7,358 nucleotides of DNA from Clostridiales bacterium (GTDB taxonomy: Bacteria; Bacillota_A; Clostridia; Lachnospirales; Lachnospiraceae). The notes below the pieces were generated by a model. The model made no database searches, was not told where the DNA came from, and saw nothing but the letters and a program-made list of their open reading frames with translations. Shown piece after piece: positions 1 through 7,358 of the stretch. Position 1 is the first letter of the stretch, and the number at the start of each line of letters is the position of its first letter. The stretch lies in the NCBI GenBank assembly GCA_030154385.1, contig JASKJZ010000121.1:1-7358 (forward strand), given 5' to 3'. The position numbers and the translations under genes were made by a program.

Positions 1-1
1 G

Positions 2-268
2 CTTGCACCAACTGCACAAATTTATGTGTATGAATCGGATTTTCATGTGTTGCGCCTTGCCCTGAATTTTATTGATATGTCTGGCATTTTTTGTAGTGAG
101 AATGTGACCTTTGTTTTTGATGAAACACTGGAAAAAATACGAGAGATCACAGAACACAGACCAAAGGGTGCGTTTGTCGCACTGCATTATCCATCGTACC
201 GTAACGCAAAGGGGGATAAGTTTTTTTTAAAACCGTTCATTTCGGGATGGGATATGTTAGAAGAATAA
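2..268 (+). CDS. C-terminal fragment of an unidentified protein, possibly DUF115/MptE-like (5' truncated)
   Basis: The reading frame is open from the left edge of the window to a TAA stop at 266-268, giving 88 visible residues. The in-frame GTG at 26 is probably internal, because coding sequence continues upstream of it without a stop. The visible part starts with a beta strand and a YVYESD motif, followed by a leucine-rich helix (LRLALNFID), a second strand (NVTFVF) and, near the end, a short ALHYPSYRN motif. The pattern of a hydrophobic strand ending in Y-E-x-D, then a helix ending in D, recalls the Rossmann-like region of DUF115 proteins (MptE-like or motility accessory factor glycosyltransferases). 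That assignment is a guess from pattern memory. There are no membrane segments. The next gene starts 22 nt downstream with no terminator between, so it probably shares a transcript with the lspA-like gene. That it is coding is fairly sure; its function is not. Confidence 0.6.
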   Translation, partial: LAPTAQIYVYESDFHVLRLALNFIDMSGIFCSENVTFVFDETLEKIREITEHRPKGAFVALHYPSYRNAKGDKFFLKPFISGWDMLEE

Positions 269-276
269 AAAAAAAA

Positions 277-284
277 GAAAGAGG
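277..284 (+). promoter_or_regulatory. Ribosome binding site that fixes the lspA start
   Basis: The purine-rich GAAAGAGG lies 6 nt before the ATG at 291, which is normal Shine-Dalgarno spacing. An in-frame TTG at 285 would begin immediately after this site with no spacer, so it is unlikely to be the start. The ATG at 291 is therefore chosen, shortening the longest possible reading by two residues. Confidence 0.7.
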
Positions 285-290
285 TTGTTT

Positions 291-749
291 ATGCAGTATT
301 TACTTGGAATACTTGGAATTGTATTTGGAGATGGATTTGTGAAAAAATACATCGAGGAAAATAAAACGTATGGAGAAGAAGAAAAAAAATTTGGAAATAA
401 AATTATCGTAACAAAATATCACAATAAAGGCGCAATGCTTAATTTTATGCAAGAGAAGCCAGAATGGGTGCTTCGTTTTTCTTTTGCTGGATTAGGTGCC
501 GCCTTTTTATATTTGTTTCAGTTGATTACAACGGGTGGAAATGTATTATTAAAGACAGGTACTGCGCTTTTGCTAGGTGGAGGTCTGAGCAATTTATACG
601 ACCGTATCAAAAAAGGATATGTAGTCGATTATTTTATTATTAACTATGGAAGATTGAAAAAAGTTATTTTTAATCTTTCGGATATGTTGATTTTTCTTGG
701 GGGACTTTTGCTATTAATTGGTTCCTTATTTGAAGATAAAAACAAGTAA
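291..749 (+). CDS. lspA: Divergent lipoprotein signal peptidase (signal peptidase II, LspA-like)
   Basis: This 152-residue integral membrane protein matches the A8 aspartyl peptidase family, which cleaves the signal peptide of lipid-modified prolipoproteins within the cytoplasmic membrane. The family landmarks are present: an early Asp (D14), an N-x-GA motif (N45, G47, A48), the GG-x-x-x-NL-x-DR stretch (N101, D104, R105), and the two catalytic Asp residues in VVDY (D113) and FNLSD (D131). Hydrophobic segments lie near residues 1-16, 61-79, 86-99 and 126-147, giving the usual four-helix layout. It diverges from typical members: helix 1 is short, the following loop is highly charged (residues 18-42), the GAAFG-like motif reads GAMLN, and FNxAD reads FNLSD. 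The length fits the family (about 150-170). It lies 22 nt after the upstream gene and 17 nt before the aminopeptidase, which suggests an operon. It could be a specialised paralogue rather than the main LspA. Confidence 0.85.
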   Translation: MQYLLGILGIVFGDGFVKKYIEENKTYGEEEKKFGNKIIVTKYHNKGAMLNFMQEKPEWVLRFSFAGLGAAFLYLFQLITTGGNVLLKTGTALLLGGGLSNLYDRIKKGYVVDYFIINYGRLKKVIFNLSDMLIFLGGLLLLIGSLFEDKNK

Positions 750-766
750 GATAAAGGAGTGCTAAA

Positions 767-2146
767 ATGGAACGAAAAAATGTTTGGACAAATTATTCAA
801 AAAAGCAAGTTAAGGAACTGGAGCAGTTAAATGCTTCCTATCGTCTTTTTTTAGATCATGGTAAAACAGAGCGTGAGTGTGTATCCGCTGCGATTGAAAT
901 GGCGAAAAAACATGGATATCGCAAGCTAGAAGAAATAATTGATAAGGAGAACACACTAAAACCAGGTGATAAGGTATATGCGACTTGTATGGATAAGTCA
1001 ATTGTTCTCTTTCATATTGGGACGGAACCGATGGAAAATGGAATGCGTATATTAGGAGCGCATATTGATTCTCCAAGGCTTGATATTAAGCAGAATCCAC
1101 TTTATGAAGATAGTGAGATTGCCTATTTAGATACCCATTATTATGGTGGGATTAAGAAGTATCAGTGGGTGACGATTCCGTTAGCTATCCATGGCATTGT
1201 ATGCAAGAAGGATGGCAGTGTGGTGCCCGTAGTAGTGGGAGAAGAAGAAACAGACCCTGTATTTTGCATCAATGATATTTTGATACATCTGGCACAGGAA
1301 CAGCTTGAAAAAAAGGCAGCAAAGGTAATTGAAGGTGAGTCCTTAGATATCATGGTAGGAAGCAAGCCTTTAAAGGGAAAGGAAAAGGAAGCGGTACGAG
1401 AAGGTGTTATAAAGCTTCTTAACGAAAAGTATGGAATCGAAGAGGAGGACTTTTTATCGGCTGAGCTTGAGGTTGTTCCAGCAGGAAAGGCCAGAGAAGC
1501 GGGTTTTGATGCGAGCATGATCCTCGGATACGGACAGGATGACCGTGTGTGTGCCTATACCTCATTGGTGGCTATGTTTGAAGTGGAGGATTCTGCACGT
1601 ACGACCTGTTGTATTTTGGTTGATAAAGAAGAAATTGGAAGTGTTGGAGCGACTGGAATGGAATCCAAATTCTTTGAAAATGTGGTAGCAGAACTCTTGC
1701 AAGCAATGGGTGGCTATCGCGAAATATCGTTACGCCGATGTCTTGCAAATTCCAGAATGCTCTCTTCCGATGTTAGTGCTGCCTATGACCCACAGTTTGC
1801 ATCTTGCTACGAAAAGAAAAACAGTGCCTTTTTAGGAAGAGGAATTGTCTTTAATAAATATGGCGGGTCGAGAGGAAAATATTCCTCCAATGATGCAAAT
1901 GCAGAATATATGGCAGATATCCGTAAAATAATGGATGATAATGAGGTAGCCTTCCAGACAGCGGAGCTTGGGAAAGTAGACCAAGGGGGCGGAGGTACCA
2001 TAGCTTATATTTTGGCACTGTATGGGATGGAAGTAATTGACAGTGGAGTAGCGGTTCTAAATATGCATGCTCCATGGGAGATTACAAGCAAAGCGGATGT
2101 CTATGAAGCGAAAAAAGGATATGTAGCCTTTTTAAGACAGGCTTAG
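767..2146 (+). CDS. apeA: M18 family zinc aminopeptidase (aminopeptidase 1 type)
   Basis: This is a cytoplasmic metallo-aminopeptidase of family M18, which removes N-terminal residues (typically acidic or bulky ones) from peptides using two metal ions. At 459 residues it is full length for the bacterial aminopeptidase 1 group. The metal and catalytic residues appear in the expected order: H99 in GAHIDSPR with D101 nearby, the bridging Asp in GQDDR (D258/D259), the general base and ligand pair E288/E289 in DKEEIGS, D335 in SSDVSAAYDP, and H434 in NMHAPWE. The block around HYYGGIKKYQW (124-134) and the DQGGGGT loop (405-411) are also typical. There is no signal peptide or membrane segment. The ATG is preceded by AAGGAG (754-759) at 7 nt spacing, which supports this start. 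It follows the lspA-like gene by 17 nt, so it is probably cotranscribed with it. Family assignment is secure; exact substrate preference and the symbol are less so. Confidence 0.93.
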   Translation: MERKNVWTNYSKKQVKELEQLNASYRLFLDHGKTERECVSAAIEMAKKHGYRKLEEIIDKENTLKPGDKVYATCMDKSIVLFHIGTEPMENGMRILGAHIDSPRLDIKQNPLYEDSEIAYLDTHYYGGIKKYQWVTIPLAIHGIVCKKDGSVVPVVVGEEETDPVFCINDILIHLAQEQLEKKAAKVIEGESLDIMVGSKPLKGKEKEAVREGVIKLLNEKYGIEEEDFLSAELEVVPAGKAREAGFDASMILGYGQDDRVCAYTSLVAMFEVEDSARTTCCILVDKEEIGSVGATGMESKFFENVVAELLQAMGGYREISLRRCLANSRMLSSDVSAAYDPQFASCYEKKNSAFLGRGIVFNKYGGSRGKYSSNDANAEYMADIRKIMDDNEVAFQTAELGKVDQGGGGTIAYILALYGMEVIDSGVAVLNMHAPWEITSKADVYEAKKGYVAFLRQA

Positions 2147-2183
2147 AAAGTGATAGTAAAGAAAGTATATAAGTGGTGTAAGA

Positions 2184-3119
2184 ATGGCAAGAAAAAAACT
2201 TGGGATGTATGAATATCGATATTATGATCTTCCAGAAGACTTTCCCGTTATGATTTTAAAGGGAGAGCATTGGAAACGCCAGTACAATCAAGCGGGTCAA
2301 CTTCATTTTCATAATCATTTGGAGATTGGCATTTGCCTGTCTGGCAGTGGCTTTATCCGTACAGAAGAGAAGCTGATTGCATATGAGGCGGGCTGCATTA
2401 CTTTTATTCCAGCACAGGTAGCCCATGCAACGGTTGGAACCGATGGGATGCTGTCTCACTGGGAATATCTATTTCTTGATGTGGCCCATTTTTTGGAATT
2501 GATACAAAAAGAAAATAGGGCAATGGCAATCCAATTTGAACAATTGATTCAAAAAAAAGCATTTGTGTGTCAGGAAGGATGTAAAATCGAGTTAGGACGG
2601 ATTGTAAATCAGATTGTACAAGAAATGTTTGAGAGAAAGCATTTTTATCGGGAAGCTGTGAAGGGGCTGATAACCCCCTTGCTCATTGAACGATTTCGTT
2701 TAGAGACAGATCCTGCACAAAATATTGGAAGTATAAAAAAGCAAACTGCTACGATTGAGTCAGCACTCTCCTATATCCATGCAAATTATCGGAGTGAACT
2801 AAAAATAGGGACCTTAGCTGAATTATGCCACATGAGTGAGGTTCATTTTCGTCGGATCTTCTTTGAAAGTACGGGGGAGACACCTCTTGACTATATTAAT
2901 GGTGTGCGGATTAAACAGGCTTGTCAATTACTACTAACCACGCAGGAGTCTGTATCCAATATTGGAAATGCCTGCGGTTTTCAAACAAGTAGTACCTTTG
3001 GAAGAAATTTTTTGAAAAAAATGGGTACAACCCCTCTTAAGTGGAAAAATGAGTGCAAAACCAGACCAGGTGAGGTAAGAAATTATGAAATAAAGACCTT
3101 GTATGGGTGGATGGATTAA
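2184..3119 (+). CDS. AraC family transcriptional regulator, probable regulator of the adjacent lacZ
   Basis: This 311-residue two-domain DNA-binding protein has the standard AraC-family length. The N-terminal part (about 35-100) is a cupin-like sensor domain, shown by HFHNHLEIGICLSGSG (41-56), a later turn with AGCITFIP and AHATVG, and alternating strands. The C-terminal part (about 188-290) carries the double helix-turn-helix: the first near LAELCHMSEVHFRRIF (211-226), the second around SNIGNACGFQTSSTFGRNF (258-276), then the family signature K-x-x-G-x-x-PLKW (279-287). About 20 residues trail beyond the DNA-binding domain. The start ATG has only a weak ribosome site (AAGTGG, 2171-2176), which hints at low expression. 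It sits 37 nt after the aminopeptidase gene and directly upstream of the beta-galactosidase gene on the same strand. By analogy with other AraC-family genes beside glycosidases, it probably senses a sugar and activates lacZ. Fold is certain; effector and target are inferred. Confidence 0.93.
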   Translation: MARKKLGMYEYRYYDLPEDFPVMILKGEHWKRQYNQAGQLHFHNHLEIGICLSGSGFIRTEEKLIAYEAGCITFIPAQVAHATVGTDGMLSHWEYLFLDVAHFLELIQKENRAMAIQFEQLIQKKAFVCQEGCKIELGRIVNQIVQEMFERKHFYREAVKGLITPLLIERFRLETDPAQNIGSIKKQTATIESALSYIHANYRSELKIGTLAELCHMSEVHFRRIFFESTGETPLDYINGVRIKQACQLLLTTQESVSNIGNACGFQTSSTFGRNFLKKMGTTPLKWKNECKTRPGEVRNYEIKTLYGWMD

Positions 3120-3121
3120 TG

Positions 3122-3160
3122 AAAAACATGTATTTTCATGATTGAAAATGCATGTTTTTT
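3122..3160 (+). terminator. Rho-independent terminator after the araC-type gene
   Basis: A near-perfect inverted repeat pairs 3122-3138 with 3143-3159 over 17 bp, with one G-U wobble (3131/3150) and a 4-nt loop TGAT. The stem base consists of A-T pairs, so the right arm ends in a run of six T (3155-3160), continued by GTTT. It begins 2 nt after the TAA stop of the regulator. The stem is AT-rich but long. Because of its A tract on the left it may also work on the opposite strand. It implies that lacZ needs its own promoter. Confidence 0.8.
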
Positions 3161-3170
3161 GTTTGAAAAT
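3142..3170 (+). repeat. Short direct repeat TTGAAAAT, 21 bp apart, upstream of lacZ
   Basis: The octamer TTGAAAAT occurs at 3142-3149 and again at 3163-3170, so the copies are in register by 21 bp, about two helical turns on the same DNA face. AraC-family proteins commonly bind two direct half-sites with this kind of spacing. The first copy also forms part of the terminator stem, and in AT-rich DNA an 8-bp repeat may be coincidence. A role as a regulator binding site is inference. Confidence 0.25.
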
Positions 3171-3217
3171 AAAGAAAAAAGAAGCGTATTCTATGTTAGG
3201 ATTAAAAAAGATATGAT
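3163..3217 (+). promoter_or_regulatory. Candidate promoter region for lacZ
   Basis: The best -10 match is TATGAT at 3212-3217 (5 of 6 to TATAAT), which would start transcription a few bases before the strong AGGAGG ribosome site (3231-3236). No good -35 hexamer lies 16-18 nt upstream of it, as is common for activator-dependent promoters. An alternative is TTGAAA at 3163-3168 (5 of 6 to TTGACA), spaced 18 nt from the weaker TATTCT at 3187-3192. The terminator just upstream and the strand layout require a promoter here, but which boxes are used cannot be decided from sequence. Confidence 0.4.
3178..3192 (+). promoter_or_regulatory. Possible cre-like (CcpA) operator before lacZ
   Basis: The 15-mer around GAAGCGTATTCT fits 8 of the 10 specified positions of the Bacillus cre consensus WTGNAANCGNWNNCW, including the central CG and the right-hand C. 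It lacks the normally conserved TG of the left half. It contains the inverted arms AGAA/TTCT around GCGTA. It lies between the two candidate promoter elements, where repression of a lactose gene by preferred sugars would make sense. The match is partial and the call tentative. Confidence 0.22.
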
Positions 3218-3232
3218 ACAAGTTGGAAGTAG

Positions 3233-6315
<3,083 letters not shown>

Positions 6316-6316
<1 letters not shown>

Positions 6317-6350
6317 AAAAAGCGCCGGGATGTCATCCTGGCGCTTTTTT
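6316..6350. terminator. Bidirectional terminator between lacZ and ftsH
   Basis: The inverted repeat AGCGCCGGGATG...CATCCTGGCGCT pairs 6321-6331 with 6335-6345, with one G-U wobble and a tiny loop. It is flanked by an A run on the left (6315-6321) and a T run on the right (6345-6350), so it forms a GC-rich hairpin followed by a U tract on either strand. The left A run overlaps the final base of the lacZ TAA stop. It lies in the 39-nt gap between two convergent genes and should stop transcription from both. Confidence 0.9.
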
Positions 6351-6355
6351 ATAAA

Positions 6356-7357
6356 TTAATATTCCGTGTCTTGTGTTTCGGCTGCGTTGTTTGCAGCTTC
6401 GGCTTGTGGCTCATAGCTTTTAAATTCGGCTATAGTCTCTTCGCTCTTTTTTTCTTCTTGTGTTTCTTCGGGTTCTGGTATTCCCTTGATTTCGCGGAAT
6501 ATCTTCATGAATTCCTTGCCAGTTATGGTTTCTTTTTCAATGAGGAATTCTGCGATTTTATCCATTACATCTCGGTTATCAAGAAGCATGTTTTCTGCTT
6601 TTTCATAAGAATCCTTTAAGATACGCATAACCTCTTCATCAATTTGAGCGGCTGTTTGTTCTCCACAATTTAACACGGTACGTCCATCCAGATAACGGTT
6701 TTGAACCGATTCAAGTCCAACCATACCAAAGCGTTCACTCATACCATACTGGGTAATCATGGCGCGTGCCATAGCAGTTGCCTTTTCAATGTCATTGGAA
6801 GCGCCGGTAGTGATGGAATTAAAAATGATTTTTTCTGCAGCACGTCCACCGCAAAAGGTAATAATATCGGCAACTATTTCTTCTTGTGACATCAGATATT
6901 TTTCTTCTTCTGGAACCTGCATAACATATCCAAGAGAACCCATCGTTCTTGGAACAATCGTAATTTTTTGAACGGGCTCCGAATCTTTTTGAAGAGCTGC
7001 AATCAGTGCATGTCCTACCTCATGGTATGCTACAATTTTTTTCTCTTTTTCATTTAGGATTCGGTCTTTCTTTTCTTTACCTGCAATTACGACTTCGACA
7101 GCTTCAAACAAATCAGCCTGTGTAACGCTAGAGCGTTTATCTTTTACAGCCATGATGGCTGCTTCATTAATCATGTTAGCAAGGTCAGAACCAACGGCAC
7201 CAGAGGTCGCAAGTGCAATGGAGTCTAAATCAACGGTATCGTCCATTCGCACGTCCTTAGCATGCACCTTTAATATTTCAACACGTCCTTTTAAATCAGG
7301 CTTTTCTACAATGATTCGACGGTCAAAACGTCCTGGACGAAGAAGCGCCTTGTCGAG
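6356..7357 (-). CDS. ftsH: ATP-dependent zinc metalloprotease FtsH, C-terminal part (5' end outside window)
   Basis: FtsH is a hexameric membrane-anchored AAA+ protease that extracts and degrades membrane and short-lived cytoplasmic proteins. The frame is open to the right edge, so the GTG at 7267 is internal and 333 residues are visible. They begin inside the AAA+ module with the second region of homology (ALLRPGRFDRR, including the arginine finger region), followed by the AAA lid (TSGAVGSDLANMINEAA, 51-67). The M41 peptidase domain has the zinc motif HEVGH (112-116) and the third ligand Asp in TTGASNDIEKA (D189). FCGGRAAE and QYGMSERFG are also diagnostic. HEVGH replaces the commoner HEAGH without loss of ligands. 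The N-terminal membrane segments and Walker motifs lie beyond the window. The last roughly 40 residues are an acidic, Glu/Ala-rich tail, often variable in this family. It is convergent with lacZ and shares its terminator. Confidence 0.96.
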   Translation of the reverse strand, partial: LDKALLRPGRFDRRIIVEKPDLKGRVEILKVHAKDVRMDDTVDLDSIALATSGAVGSDLANMINEAAIMAVKDKRSSVTQADLFEAVEVVIAGKEKKDRILNEKEKKIVAYHEVGHALIAALQKDSEPVQKITIVPRTMGSLGYVMQVPEEEKYLMSQEEIVADIITFCGGRAAEKIIFNSITTGASNDIEKATAMARAMITQYGMSERFGMVGLESVQNRYLDGRTVLNCGEQTAAQIDEEVMRILKDSYEKAENMLLDNRDVMDKIAEFLIEKETITGKEFMKIFREIKGIPEPEETQEEKKSEETIAEFKSYEPQAEAANNAAETQDTEY

Positions 7358-7358
7358 G

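Noticed and set aside
267..276. Run of ten A after the first gene, as a slippage or frameshift site
   Set aside because: It begins within the stop codon and lies in a gap, so slippage would not fuse reading frames in a useful way. It fits an A-rich spacer before the ribosome site.
285..290. TTG start for the lspA-like gene, two codons upstream of the ATG
   Set aside because: It directly abuts the Shine-Dalgarno sequence with no spacer, whereas the ATG at 291 has normal spacing.
1162..1518. 118-codon open frame on the minus strand inside the aminopeptidase gene
   Set aside because: Its Ser/Phe-rich translation is the mirror of the Lys/Glu-rich sense protein, and it has no family features.
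2147..2183. Promoter for the araC-type gene in the 37-nt gap (TATATA at 2166-2171)
   Set aside because: There is no acceptable -35, and transcription would start almost at the ATG. Read-through from the aminopeptidase gene is equally likely, so no feature was called.
7265..7267. GTG as a start codon for ftsH
   Set aside because: The frame stays open to the window edge and the upstream 30 codons encode the conserved AAA+ second region of homology, so the GTG is an internal Val.

Overview
The window looks like an ordinary chromosomal stretch of an AT-rich Gram-positive bacterium of the Clostridia, most likely a Lachnospiraceae-type anaerobe. This rests on the AT-rich codon choice (many AGA, ATA and TTA codons), strong AGGAGG-type ribosome binding sites, short hairpin-plus-U-tract terminators and the flavour of the FtsH, LacZ and M18 peptidase sequences. 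The placement is inference from sequence character, not from a database search.

Layout, left to right. Positions 2-268 hold the 3' end of an unidentified gene, possibly of the DUF115/MptE-like family. It is followed at short spacing by a divergent lipoprotein signal peptidase (lspA-like, 291-749) and an M18 metallo-aminopeptidase (767-2146). The gaps of 22 and 17 nt and the shared strand suggest one operon. An AraC-family regulator (2184-3119) follows after 37 nt and ends at a strong AT-rich hairpin terminator (3122-3160). A promoter/leader region of about 80 nt then leads into a full-length, apparently intact LacZ-type GH2 beta-galactosidase (3242-6316). A GC-rich hairpin with A and T tracts on its two sides (6316-6350) separates lacZ from the 3' portion of ftsH, which is read on the opposite strand (6356-7357) and runs off the right edge.

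How the genes may work together. The AraC regulator next to lacZ is probably its local sugar-responsive activator, and lacZ is the lactose/beta-galactoside hydrolase. No sugar permease lies in the window. LspA, the aminopeptidase and FtsH are envelope and protein-turnover housekeeping functions with no obvious link to the lactose module. I found no mobile element, CRISPR array, RNA gene or evident novel system. The points most worth checking are the divergent LspA, the possible regulatory sites before lacZ, and the identity of the truncated first gene.
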